DNA of 64,000 nt from Actinokineospora fastidiosa (GTDB lineage: Bacteria > Actinomycetota > Actinomycetes > Mycobacteriales > Pseudonocardiaceae): NCBI RefSeq assembly GCF_014648415.1, contig NZ_BMRB01000001.1, positions 372,001-436,000 on the forward strand, read 5' to 3'. The number at the start of each line of letters is the position of its first letter. Within the stretch, counting starts at the first letter, position 1. The position numbers were made by a program, and so were the translations under genes. The notes under the pieces were generated by a model. The model searched no databases and was not told where the DNA came from. It saw only the letters and a program-made list of their open reading frames with translations. This document shows positions 17,202 through 25,437 of this stretch, in pieces.

Positions 17202-17864
17202 ATGACCGTACTGCTCGTGATCGCCGAGGCGCCGGTCGCCGGGTTGGTGAAGACGGGGTTGATTCCGCCCGCGTCGCCTGCTGAGGCCGCGGATCTGGCG
17301 GCTGCGGGGCTCCTCGACACGCTGGCGGCCGTCCGAGCGACGCCGGGTGTGCAGCCGGTGGTCGCCTTGGCAGGCGACGTCCGCGCGGCCGAGCGGGGCG
17401 AGCAGGTGGCTGAGGCCTTGTCGGGATGCGTTGTCATCGGACAGCGCGGGCGTGGCCGGGCGGATTGTCTGGCCAACGCCTACGCGGACGTGGCCGTCCG
17501 CTACCCGGGGGAAGCGGTCGTGCAGATCGGGATGGACACCCCGCAGGTCACCCCGCCTCTGTTGGCCGCGGCTGCGAGCGGGCTGGACTCCGTTGATGCC
17601 GTGTTGGGCCTGGCTCTCGACGGTGGCTGGTGGGCATTGGCACTCCGCGATCCCCGGTCGGCAGGTGTCCTGCGGACGATTCCGGTATCGAGGGCCGACA
17701 CGGGCATTCGGATCCGGCACGCGCTCATCGAGGCAGGCCATCGGGTCGGCAGCCTACCGCGGTTGTCCGATGTGGACACGCTGGCGGATGTCGACCTGGT
17801 CGCCGAGGCCGCGCCCGGGACGCGGTTCGCCGAGGCCGCGCTGCTGCTCCGTGCCCGTCGCTGA
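17202..17864 (+). CDS. DUF2064/TIGR04282-type glycosyltransferase-like protein
   Basis: 220 residues with GT-A-like features of DUF2064: start TVLLVIAEAPVAGLVKTGL (family APxxGxxKTRL), GQRGRGRADCLANAYADV, the VQIGMDTPQVTP segment in place of the metal-binding GSDxP, and LALDGGWWALALR. The family is related to CofC/MobA nucleotidyltransferases and often neighbours glycosyl transferases. The Arg of KTR is missing. ATG at 17202; convergent with htrA. Substrate unknown. Confidence 0.8.
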   Translation: MTVLLVIAEAPVAGLVKTGLIPPASPAEAADLAAAGLLDTLAAVRATPGVQPVVALAGDVRAAERGEQVAEALSGCVVIGQRGRGRADCLANAYADVAVRYPGEAVVQIGMDTPQVTPPLLAAAASGLDSVDAVLGLALDGGWWALALRDPRSAGVLRTIPVSRADTGIRIRHALIEAGHRVGSLPRLSDVDTLADVDLVAEAAPGTRFAEAALLLRARR

Positions 17865-17897
17865 CCCTGCGCCCGGCGGACCCACTCGATGAGCGGC

Positions 17898-17936
17898 GGC
17901 CGCGGCGGGCGGGAGGGGATCCGCCGCGCCGCGGCC
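17898..17936. terminator. GC-rich hairpin between convergent genes
   Basis: GGCCGCGGCGGGCGG at 17898-17912 pairs with CCGCCGCGCCGCGGCC at 17921-17936 with one mismatch or bulge. It lies 34 bases after the DUF2064 stop and 60 before the htrA stop, so it can end transcription from both sides. No U tract. Confidence 0.5.
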
Positions 17937-17995
17937 GTCCGCGGAGGGCTCCTCGGCTGGGAGCCGCCGGCTCGGGGGCAATACGAGCCGGGCGT

Positions 17996-20257
17996 TCAGT
18001 TGACCTCGACCGGTTGGCCGCCGAGGGTGGCTTCGACGGTTCGCTCGCCGTCGCCGATCACCAGGGTCACCTTGTCGCCGGGGGCGTGGGCTCGGACGGC
18101 GGCCACCAGGGCGTCGGCGCCGTCGATCCGGCGGTCGTTGAGGCGGGTGATGACGTCGCCGGGGGCGAGGCCCGCCTTGGCGCCGCCGCTGTCGGGCACC
18201 ACCTCGTTGACCAGTGCGCCCAGGCCGTCGGGGTCGTCGCGGACGGTGACGCCCAGGACGGTCTGGGTGGCTTGGCCGGTGTCGATGATCTGGTCGGCGG
18301 TGCGGCGGGCCTGGTTGATCGGGATCGCGAAGCCGATGCCGACCGAGCCCGCCTCGCCGGAGCCCGCGCCGGGGCTGTAGATCGCGGAGTTGATGCCGAT
18401 GACCTGGCCCTGCATGTTGACCAGCGGACCGCCGGAGTTGCCGGGGTTGATCGCGGCGTCGGTCTGGATGGCGTCCAGGACGGTGGCCTGGCTGCCGTCC
18501 TCGCCGCCTGCGCGAGTCGGGCGCTGCAGGGCGCTGATGATGCCGGAGGTGACGGTGCCCGCCAGCTCGAACGGCGACCCCACGGCGACCACGCTCTGGC
18601 CGACCCGCAGGTCATCCGAGCGCCCCAGCTCGGCGACGACGAGATCGCCGATGTCCTGCGCCTTGACCACGGCGACGTCCGATGTCGGGTCGCGCCCGAC
18701 GACGGTGGCCCGGGCGGAGCGGCCGTCCTGGAACACCGCGGTGATCCGCCCACCCCCGGCGGCGGCCTCGATGACGTGGTTGTTGGTGACGATCAGGCCG
18801 TCCTCGCTGATCACGAAGCCGGACCCCTCACCGGCAGCGTTCCGGCCGCGCACCTGCAACTGGACGACGCTGGGCAGCACCTTCGCCGCCACCGCCTCGA
18901 TGGACCCCGAGGGCGCGGGCGTGTTGGCCTGCTTGGCGGGCGGCGGCACGTTCAACGCGTTGGCGCTCGACGAGCCCGCCTGGCTCTCGGCGACGAGGTA
19001 GCCGCCCGCGGCGCCCGCCCCGCCGCCGACGAGCAACGCCAGCGCGGTCACGCCCGCGATCAGGGCGCCGGACCGCTTCTTCTGCGGCTGCTGGAAGCCA
19101 CCGGTCGAGGAATGGTGGGCGTGGTGCCCGGGGGCGGAACCGCCGAACAGAACCTGCTGCCCGGACGGCGCCGTGTGGGTGGGACGGGCCCACTCGCTGT
19201 GCTGCCAGGACTTGGTGTCGTGGGGCCGCTCCCAGCCGGTGGCCTCGGACCGGTGCTCGGTGGAGCGCTGGTCGGCCGGGCCGTGGTTCCCGGGATAGCC
19301 AGCGTGGCCGTACCCGACCGGCTGGCGGTCCGCAGAGCCGTGATCGGCAGGACGCTGCGCGGAGGGGCTGCGGTCGGCGGGATGACCAGCCAGGCCGTGG
19401 TCGACAGGACTGTGGTCGGAAAGGCCACGGTTGCCGGGCTGGTCGGCCTGGCCGTGGGCCGCAGGATTCTGGTCGGAGAGACCATGGTTGCCGGGCTGGT
19501 CGGCCTGGCCGTGGGCCGCAGGATTCTGGTCGGAGAGACCATGGTTGACGGTGCGGCCCAAGGCGGCCGGGCGTTGGTCGGTGGAGCCTTGGTCCGCCGG
19601 ACCTTGGTCGGCGGGGCGCTGCTCGGTCAGGCCATGGTCGGCGGAGCGTTGGTCGGTGGGAGCGCTCGACGGGGCGTCGGCGGGGTGGCCGTCGGTGCGG
19701 CTGGGCGGTGACTGGGGGGCGGAGCCACCGTCGGCGGCCGAACCAGCAGCGGTGCCGGAATCAGCGCCAAAGCCAGAGCCAGCGGAGGCGCCAGTACCAG
19801 AGCCAGCGGCGGCGCCAGAGCCAGCGGCGGCGCCAGCGCCAGAGTCGGAGTCGGCGGCGGAGCCAGCGCCAGAGTCGGAGTCGGCGGAGCCAGCGGCGGC
19901 GCCAGTGCCAGAGTCGGAGTCGGCGGCGGAGGCGGCCTCGGCGGGACCGGTGCCAGCGCCAGCGTCGGCAGAAGCGGCCTCGGCGGGACGGGCACCAGCG
20001 TCGGCGGAAGCGGCGTCGGTGGGACCGGCGGCGGCGCCAGTGGCGGCTTCCCGGCGGGGGCCGGGGGCGTCGGAGCCGGGGTCGGACATCGGGGTTCCCC
20101 CTGGGGGCGTGGTGACGGGCACGGCTTCCGGGTGGTCGGGGCCCTGCTCCCCGACCACCCGGTCGCCGGATGTCGGTTGTCCGGGGCCCTGCTCCCCGGA
20201 CGAACCGTGGCTCATATTCGGGGTGTTCCCCGGGTGCTGGCGGTCAAAACCCGTCAT
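17996..20257 (-). CDS. HtrA/PepD-type membrane-anchored serine protease with PDZ domain
   Basis: Up to 753 residues. The first 400 or so are cytoplasmic and low in complexity: an Ala/Ser/Gly/Asp-rich part (about 55-175) and a Gln/His/Pro/Asp-rich part with repeats (about 180-330). One TM helix follows (SGALIAGVTALALLVGGG). The extracellular trypsin-like domain shows His in TNNHVIEAA, Asp in TSDVAVVKA and Ser in INPGNSGGPLV. A PDZ domain (about 670-745) begins TVLGVTVRDDP. HtrA proteases degrade or refold envelope proteins under stress; the mycobacterial orthologue PepD is under MprAB control. The start is uncertain: ATG at 20257 was taken, but ATG near 20215 and 20089 are in frame. Confidence 0.9.
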   Translation of the reverse strand: MTGFDRQHPGNTPNMSHGSSGEQGPGQPTSGDRVVGEQGPDHPEAVPVTTPPGGTPMSDPGSDAPGPRREAATGAAAGPTDAASADAGARPAEAASADAGAGTGPAEAASAADSDSGTGAAAGSADSDSGAGSAADSDSGAGAAAGSGAAAGSGTGASAGSGFGADSGTAAGSAADGGSAPQSPPSRTDGHPADAPSSAPTDQRSADHGLTEQRPADQGPADQGSTDQRPAALGRTVNHGLSDQNPAAHGQADQPGNHGLSDQNPAAHGQADQPGNRGLSDHSPVDHGLAGHPADRSPSAQRPADHGSADRQPVGYGHAGYPGNHGPADQRSTEHRSEATGWERPHDTKSWQHSEWARPTHTAPSGQQVLFGGSAPGHHAHHSSTGGFQQPQKKRSGALIAGVTALALLVGGGAGAAGGYLVAESQAGSSSANALNVPPPAKQANTPAPSGSIEAVAAKVLPSVVQLQVRGRNAAGEGSGFVISEDGLIVTNNHVIEAAAGGGRITAVFQDGRSARATVVGRDPTSDVAVVKAQDIGDLVVAELGRSDDLRVGQSVVAVGSPFELAGTVTSGIISALQRPTRAGGEDGSQATVLDAIQTDAAINPGNSGGPLVNMQGQVIGINSAIYSPGAGSGEAGSVGIGFAIPINQARRTADQIIDTGQATQTVLGVTVRDDPDGLGALVNEVVPDSGGAKAGLAPGDVITRLNDRRIDGADALVAAVRAHAPGDKVTLVIGDGERTVEATLGGQPVEVN
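19429..19542 (-). repeat. exact 57-bp tandem duplication inside the htrA N-terminal region
   Basis: Two head-to-tail copies, 19429-19485 and 19486-19542, are identical base for base. Each encodes 19 residues (GLSDQNPAAHGQADQPGN plus one). Shorter variants of the same S-D-Q/H-P-A-D-H-G pattern flank it, so the segment grows by in-frame slippage. Likely variable between strains. Confidence 0.9.
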
Positions 20258-20279
20258 GACCCCACCATGCGCGTCGTGA

Positions 20280-20296
20280 CTGAGAAGGAGCTGAGG
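20280..20296 (-). promoter_or_regulatory. MprA-box-like direct repeat upstream of htrA
   Basis: On the minus strand CCTCAG-N5-TCTCAG, two hexamers 11 bases apart, ends 23 bases before the ATG at 20257. The same arrangement precedes mprA. In mycobacteria MprA binds loosely conserved direct repeats upstream of pepD and its own gene. Direct control of htrA by MprA is therefore likely, but not shown. Confidence 0.55.
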
Positions 20297-20313
20297 AGGG
20301 CCTGTGGGGCCGC

Positions 20314-21351
20314 CTAGAACCCGTATCGGGGCGGGGCCGCGCGGAGGCGGGCGGCGAGGTCTTCGGGTTTCACGTCGTTGATCCAGACCGCCATGCCGGA
20401 CTCCGAGCCCGCCAGGTACTTCAGTTTGTCCGCTGTGCGCAGGATCGAGAACACCTGCAGGTGCAGCCACGCCAGCTCGCGGCCCTCGGCCACCGGCGCC
20501 TGGTGCCATGCGGCGATGTAGGGCAGTTCCCGGTCGTACAAGCCGTCCAGCCTGCCGAGCACCCGCAGGTACAGCTCCGCGAAGTCCGCGCGTTCCGCCG
20601 CCGTCAGCGCGGGCAGGTCAGGCACCTGGCGGTGCGGAACCAGGTGGACCTCGACCGGCCACCGCGCCGCCTCGGGGACGAACGCGGTCCAGTGCGCCGA
20701 CTCCGCGATGACCCGGGGGCCCGCGCCTTCGGCCGCCAACACATCGCCCATCAGCGGGCGGCCGTGCTCGGCCAGATAAGCCGACGCCGTCGCCAGCATC
20801 CGTTCCGTGCGTGGCGTGACAAAGGGGTACGCGTAGATCTGCCCGTGCGGATGGGCGAGCGTGACGCCGATCTCGTCCCCGCGGTTCTCGAACGGGTACA
20901 CCTGCGCCACCCCAGGCATAGCGCTCAGCGCGGCCGTGCGGTCGGCCCACACGTCGACGACCATGCCCACGCGTTCCAGCGACAGCTCACCGAAGGACGT
21001 CGTGTGGTCGGCGGTGAAGCACATGACCTCGCAGCGCCCCATGTCGCCGGAGAAGGACGGGAAGCGGTTCTCGAACACCACCACGTCGTAGTCCGCTTCC
21101 GGCACCTCCGTCGGTCGGCCCGGCGCGGAAGGACACAGTGGACACAGCCCGGCGGGCGGCTTGTACGTGCGGCTCTGCCGGTGCGCGGCCAGCGCGACGC
21201 ACTCGCCGGTGAGCGGGTCGCGGCGGATCTCCGAGGCCGCGCCGCGCGGCGGCAGGTCGCGGGTGTCGACGGCGGTGCGCTCCGGCGCCCCGTCGGCGTC
21301 GTAGTAGTGGATCTCCCGGCCGTCGGCCAGCAGCCGGACCGTGTGCCTCAT
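20314..21351 (-). CDS. galT: galactose-1-phosphate uridylyltransferase
   Basis: 345 residues. Leloir pathway enzyme exchanging UMP between UDP-glucose and galactose-1-phosphate. The catalytic HPH is in LAHPHGQIYAYP (about residue 173), zinc/iron ligands include CPLC (about 70), and the second histidine set is in VEVHLVPHRQ and HLQVFS. NDVKPEDLAARLR is typical of the end. ATG at 21351 overlaps the DeoR stop (ATGA). galK and galE are not adjacent. The gene sits between htrA and mprBA, separating a pair that is contiguous in mycobacteria. Confidence 0.95.
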   Translation of the reverse strand: MRHTVRLLADGREIHYYDADGAPERTAVDTRDLPPRGAASEIRRDPLTGECVALAAHRQSRTYKPPAGLCPLCPSAPGRPTEVPEADYDVVVFENRFPSFSGDMGRCEVMCFTADHTTSFGELSLERVGMVVDVWADRTAALSAMPGVAQVYPFENRGDEIGVTLAHPHGQIYAYPFVTPRTERMLATASAYLAEHGRPLMGDVLAAEGAGPRVIAESAHWTAFVPEAARWPVEVHLVPHRQVPDLPALTAAERADFAELYLRVLGRLDGLYDRELPYIAAWHQAPVAEGRELAWLHLQVFSILRTADKLKYLAGSESGMAVWINDVKPEDLAARLRAAPPRYGF

Positions 21352-22142
21352 TCCGCGACCCGCGCGGACTCCGGCACGTCGGCGACGATGAGCTCGCCGA
21401 CGCGGGCGGCCAGGATCTCCCTGGCGTCGTCGGCGATGCCCTCGTCGGTGACGAGCACGTCGGCCTCGCTCAGGTCGGCGATGGTGGAGATGCCGACCAT
21501 GCCCCACTTGGTGTGGTCTGCCAGCACGACGAGCCTGCCGCCCGCCTCGACGAGCGCCCGGTCGGTCTCGCTCTCGTTGAGGTTCGGCGTGGTGAAGCCC
21601 GGTCCGTCGGCCATGCCGTGCACGCCGAGGAACACCATGTCCAGGTGCAGGGAGCGCAACGACTGCACGGCGACCGGCCCGACCAGCGCGTCCGACGGCG
21701 TGCGCACGCCGCCGGTGAGCACGACTGTCCTGTCCGGACGGTCGGTGCGCAGCACGTCGGCGACCCTGATCGAGTTCGTCACGACCGTGATGTCCGGGAC
21801 GTCGTCGAGGTGGCGGGCGAAGGTCCACGTCGTGGTGCCCGCGGAGATGCCGATGGCGGTCCCCGGGCGGATCAGCGAGGCCGCCCGGGCGGAGATCGCG
21901 TCCTTCTCGGCCAGCGCGCGCACGGACTTGGCCTCGAACCCGGGCTCGTCGGTGCTGCGCCCGACGACCGAGGTCGCGCCGCCGTAGACCTTCTCGACGA
22001 GGCCGCGCTTGGCCAGCACGTCGAGGTCGCGCCGGATGGTCATGTCGGACACACCCAGCCTGGTGACGAGCGCGTGCACCTGGACGGCCCCGCTGCGGCG
22101 GACCTCGTCCAGGATCACCTCCTGGCGCTGACGGGCAAGCAC
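21348..22142 (-). CDS. DeoR-family transcriptional regulator, probable galactose repressor
   Basis: 264 residues from GTG at 22142. N-terminal HTH as RQRQEVILDEVRRSGAVQV, SDMTIRRDLDVLAKRGLVEKVYGGA (the DeoR signature), then a sugar-phosphate-binding domain with GISAGTTTW, VVTNSIRVA, LVGPVAV, DHTKWG and VLVTDEGI. Coupled to galT by overlap, so galactose metabolites or a sugar phosphate are the likely effector. GTG at 22142 was preferred over 22157 because the product then begins LARQRQ like other DeoR proteins and an inverted repeat ends right at the start. Confidence 0.9.
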   Translation of the reverse strand: MLARQRQEVILDEVRRSGAVQVHALVTRLGVSDMTIRRDLDVLAKRGLVEKVYGGATSVVGRSTDEPGFEAKSVRALAEKDAISARAASLIRPGTAIGISAGTTTWTFARHLDDVPDITVVTNSIRVADVLRTDRPDRTVVLTGGVRTPSDALVGPVAVQSLRSLHLDMVFLGVHGMADGPGFTTPNLNESETDRALVEAGGRLVVLADHTKWGMVGISTIADLSEADVLVTDEGIADDAREILAARVGELIVADVPESARVAE

Positions 22143-22180
22143 AACACAATCGTACACACTCGAACGGTCGATTTTGTTGT
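22141..22180. promoter_or_regulatory. 12-bp-arm inverted repeat, probable DeoR operator
   Basis: ACAACACAATCG at 22141-22152 and CGATTTTGTTGT at 22169-22180 are complementary at 11 of 12 positions with a 16-base spacer. The dyad lies in the short interval between the mprB stop and the deoR start, where autorepression of deoR-galT would act. Confidence 0.6.
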
Positions 22181-22182
22181 TG

Positions 22183-23574
22183 TCACCCCGGGTGACCGGG
22201 CAGTCGCATCGCCATGAGCGCCCCGCCGTCGACCGAGCGGCCCGCGTAGACCGAGCCGCCGTGGCGCTGCGCGGCCTGCTTGACGATCGCCAGCCCCAAG
22301 CCCGACCCGGGCAGCGTCCGGGCCTCCTCCGAGCGGTAGAACCGCTCGAACACGTGCGGCAGGTCGGCGTCGCTGATCCCCGGGCCCTGGTCGGCGACCT
22401 GGAGGAACGCGTAGCCGGTGCCCGCGTCGTCCAGGGTCACCCGCACCGTGCCGCCCGGCGGGCTGAACTTGACCGCGTTGTCGAGCAGGTTGAGCACCGC
22501 GCGCTCCAGCGTCGCGGCGTGGCCGATGAGGTGCCACGGCCGCAGGTTCACCTCGAACCGCACGTCACCGGCCCGGCGGCGGGCCCGGTCGAGGGCCTGT
22601 TCGACCACCTCGGTCAGCTCGACGTGCTCGTGCACGTCGGCGCCCGCGTCGGTGCGGGCCAGCTCGACCAGGTCGCCGATGAGCTGGGTGAGCTCGTCGA
22701 GCTGGGCGCGCAGGTCGTCCTGGATCTCGGCCTTGTCCGTGGGCGACAGCGTCGGCGCGCCGGGCCGTTCGGAGGCCAGCAGCAGCTCCAGGTTGGTGCG
22801 CAGCGAGGTCAGCGGGGTGCGCAGCTCGTGCCCGGCGTCGGCGACCAGCCTGCGCTGCCGCTCCTGGGCCTCGGCGACCGCGCCCAGCATCGTGTTGAAG
22901 CTGTGCGTGAGGCGGGCGAGTTCGTCGTCCCCGGCCACGGGAATCGGCCGGAGATCACCCGTATAGGTGACGTGCTCGGTGGCCGCGGTGAGGCGTTGGA
23001 TGGGTCTCAGGCTGCCACCGGCGACCGCGAGACCGGCCAGGGCGGCGACGATGATCCCCCCGCCGCCGATCACCACGAGGACGACGGCCAGCTTGGCCAG
23101 CGTCGCCTTGGTGGACTCCAGCGACTGGGAGAGCACGAGCGCGGTGTTGTCGAGGAATGTGTACTTGACCGCGTACACGCGCGAGTCGGTGCCCTGGTCG
23201 GTGCGGACGTTGCTCTGCAGCAGGCCGCGGGCGACCTTGAGCTCCTCATCGCGGATCGGCGGCCGCGCGACCGGCCGGTCGATGGAGATCGCCGACTCCC
23301 CGGACGCGTCGATGACGTCGAACTTGACGTCGGAGAGCTCCAGGAAGAACACCGGGATCTCGGTGCGGCCCTCGGTGATCACCCGGGTGTTGTCCAGCAG
23401 CGCGTTGGCCCGCTCGATCAGGTTCTCGTCGACCTGCTGGTGCATCCCCTGGTAGACGGTGATGTAGGCGCCGAGGGAGACCAGCGCGACCGCGCCGCCC
23501 ACGCACAGCGCCGCCAGCAGGCTGATCCGGGAGCGCATGGTGACGCGCTGGCGGGCGCCGGTCGGTGCGGTCAT
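22183..23574 (-). CDS. mprB: MprB-like sensor histidine kinase
   Basis: 463 residues. TM1 about 17-38, an extracellular domain of about 115 residues (starting YQGMHQQVDENL), TM2 near 155-178 (LAVVLVVIGGGGIIVAALAG), HAMP, then HisKA with DAGHELRTPLTSLRTNLELL, nearly the mycobacterial MprB sequence, and HATPase with NLLDNAVKFSPPGG, DQGPGISD, GSGLGLAIVKQAA. Senses envelope stress; in mycobacteria DnaK and PepD modulate it. ATG at 23574 shares one base with the mprA stop. Confidence 0.93.
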   Translation of the reverse strand: MTAPTGARQRVTMRSRISLLAALCVGGAVALVSLGAYITVYQGMHQQVDENLIERANALLDNTRVITEGRTEIPVFFLELSDVKFDVIDASGESAISIDRPVARPPIRDEELKVARGLLQSNVRTDQGTDSRVYAVKYTFLDNTALVLSQSLESTKATLAKLAVVLVVIGGGGIIVAALAGLAVAGGSLRPIQRLTAATEHVTYTGDLRPIPVAGDDELARLTHSFNTMLGAVAEAQERQRRLVADAGHELRTPLTSLRTNLELLLASERPGAPTLSPTDKAEIQDDLRAQLDELTQLIGDLVELARTDAGADVHEHVELTEVVEQALDRARRRAGDVRFEVNLRPWHLIGHAATLERAVLNLLDNAVKFSPPGGTVRVTLDDAGTGYAFLQVADQGPGISDADLPHVFERFYRSEEARTLPGSGLGLAIVKQAAQRHGGSVYAGRSVDGGALMAMRLPGHPG

Positions 23575-24269
23575 CAGGGCGGGGTCTCCCGCAGCACGTA
23601 GCCGACGCCGCGCACGGTGTGGATCAGCCGGGGCTCGCCGTCGGCCTCGGTCTTGCGGCGCAGGTAGCCGATGTAGACCTCCAGCGCGTTGCCGGAGGTG
23701 GGGAAGTCGTAGCCCCAGACCTCCTCCAGGATGCGGCTGCGGGTGAGCACCTGCTTCGGGTGGCTGAGCAGCAGTTCGAGCAGCGCGAACTCGGTGCGGG
23801 TGAGGCTGATCGCCCGCTCGCCGCGCACGACCTCGCGGGTGCCGGGGTCCATGCGCAGGTCGGCGAAGGACAGCCCGCCCTCGGACTGCTTGGCCTGGTC
23901 GGGGGTGGCGCGGCGCAGCAGCGCGCGCAGCCGGGCCAGCAGCTCCTCCAGGGCGAACGGCTTGGGCAGGTAGTCGTCGGCGCCCGCGTCGAGCCCGGCG
24001 ACCCGGTCGGAGACGAGGTCGCGCGCGGTGAGCACGAGGATCGGCAGGTCGTCGCCGACGCCGCGCAGCCGCCTGCACACCTCCAGGCCGTCGAGCCTGG
24101 GCATCATGACGTCGAGCACCATCGCGTCCGGCCTGCTGCCGGAGTCCATGACCAGCTCCAGGGCGGCCTGGCCGTCACCGGCGAGGTCGACCTGGTAGCC
24201 GTTGAACTGCAGCGACCGACGCAACGAGTCGCGCACGGCCCGATCGTCATCGACCACGAGAATGCGCAT
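23574..24269 (-). CDS. mprA: MprA-like response regulator
   Basis: 231 residues. [18 protein letters not shown], the phospho-Asp segment [35 protein letters not shown] and [20 protein letters not shown] follow the M. tuberculosis MprA receiver almost residue for residue. The OmpR-type winged helix ends [13 protein letters not shown] and [12 protein letters not shown]. Controls envelope stress genes including sigma factors and pepD in mycobacteria. Direct repeats upstream suggest autoregulation. Confidence 0.95.
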   Translation of the reverse strand: MRILVVDDDRAVRDSLRRSLQFNGYQVDLAGDGQAALELVMDSGSRPDAMVLDVMMPRLDGLEVCRRLRGVGDDLPILVLTARDLVSDRVAGLDAGADDYLPKPFALEELLARLRALLRRATPDQAKQSEGGLSFADLRMDPGTREVVRGERAISLTRTEFALLELLLSHPKQVLTRSRILEEVWGYDFPTSGNALEVYIGYLRRKTEADGEPRLIHTVRGVGYVLRETPP

Positions 24270-24291
24270 GTCGCCAGTGTTCCTCTTGCTG

Positions 24292-24308
24292 CTGAGACGC
24301 GCCTGAGA
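24292..24308 (-). promoter_or_regulatory. MprA-box-like direct repeat upstream of mprA
   Basis: On the minus strand TCTCAG-GCGCG-TCTCAG, exact hexamers with 11-base periodicity, ends 23 bases before the mprA ATG. The htrA upstream region carries the same element at the same distance. Probable autoregulatory binding site. Confidence 0.6.
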
Positions 24309-24315
24309 GAGGGCC

Positions 24316-25437
24316 TCAGAACTCGTCGGCCATGCGGGCCGGACGCGCGGCGCCGATCAGCCGGTCGAGTCCGGAGGCGTCACCGCCGGTCAGCAGCCCG
24401 GCGCGGCGCAGGGTCGCGCTGTCGGCCGCCCCGGCGTACCAGGCGGACAGACCGCGCGCGGTGATGTGGACCGCTCCCGCTCCGCCGGGCTCGTAGCGCA
24501 CGGCCGTGCCGTCCCAGACCAGCCGGTGGCGGCCGGAGTTCCAGGGCGCGTCGGCGTCGTCGACCTCGATGTCGACGGTGAACGGCCGGGCGTGCGCCGC
24601 GGCGGGCCAGCCGCGGGCGTCGACCGCGGCGGGGAGGTCGACCACGCGCAGCATCCACGGGTGGACGTCGACCGGGCCCTCGGCGCGCGGGACGAGCAGG
24701 TCCACGGCCGGGTCGATCAGGCGGAGGCCGACCTCGGCGACCACCGTCGACCACGCGGTCAGCCCGGCGAGCAGGGCGGTCGCGGTCTCGGCGTCGTCGG
24801 CGACCAGGTCGTGCACGACGAGCCCGTCATCGCGGCGGTCGGCGGTGAGGTAGCCGCTCAGGCCGTCCTGGCCGTCGACCACGTGGACGATGTCGAGTTT
24901 CAGCACGTCGGCGAGGGTGAAGGCGGGGGCGGACCGGTCGAGCATGCCGTCCACGCGGGCGGCGGTGCGCAGGTAGGCGGCGTGCAGCGCGGGCAGGTCG
25001 GCCTCGACGGCCGGACGGACCGGCCGCGTGGGCCGCAGGCGCGCCAGCGCGTGCGTCGGGACGCGCAGGCGCTCGGTGGTTCCCGCCAGCTCCCAGCCGT
25101 ACCGCCGGTAGACGTCGGCAGCGCTGGGGTACAGCGCCGCGATCGGCTGCCCCGCGACCCGCATCATGCCGAGCAGGCCGCGCAGGAGTTCCCCGGCGAC
25201 GCCGCGCCCGCCGACGTGCGGGAGGACGACGACGCTCGCCACTCCCCCGCACGGCACCGCGCGCCCGCCGAAGAACTGCCCGTAGCGCCACACCCGGGCC
25301 GCGCCGACCGGACCGGTCGGGTCCTCGGCGACCAGCCCGGACCACCCCTCGCCGAGCGGACCGCCGCCGCCGAAGGCGAGCCGCCGCATCCGCTGCACGG
25401 CGTCGGTGTCGCCGGGCTCGAACGGCCGGACGGTCAC
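24316..25437 (-). CDS. Eis-family N-acetyltransferase
   Basis: 373 residues, the three-part Eis layout: an N-terminal GNAT domain with the acetyl-CoA loop [21 protein letters not shown] and [15 protein letters not shown], a second GNAT-like domain (about 130-270) and a C-terminal SCP2-like domain ending in F (MADEF), whose terminal carboxylate is catalytic in Eis. Mycobacterial Eis acetylates several amines of aminoglycosides and host proteins. Substrate here unknown; aminoglycoside acetylation is possible. GTG at 25437 overlaps the dehydrogenase stop (GTGA). Confidence 0.88.
   Translation of the reverse strand: MTVRPFEPGDTDAVQRMRRLAFGGGGPLGEGWSGLVAEDPTGPVGAARVWRYGQFFGGRAVPCGGVASVVVLPHVGGRGVAGELLRGLLGMMRVAGQPIAALYPSAADVYRRYGWELAGTTERLRVPTHALARLRPTRPVRPAVEADLPALHAAYLRTAARVDGMLDRSAPAFTLADVLKLDIVHVVDGQDGLSGYLTADRRDDGLVVHDLVADDAETATALLAGLTAWSTVVAEVGLRLIDPAVDLLVPRAEGPVDVHPWMLRVVDLPAAVDARGWPAAAHARPFTVDIEVDDADAPWNSGRHRLVWDGTAVRYEPGGAGAVHITARGLSAWYAGAADSATLRRAGLLTGGDASGLDRLIGAARPARMADEF

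Noticed and set aside
20314-22149. One continuous frame that would fuse DeoR-region sequence to GalT
   Set aside because: The upstream part is out of frame with the real DeoR protein and has no similarity; galT starts at the ATG at 21351.
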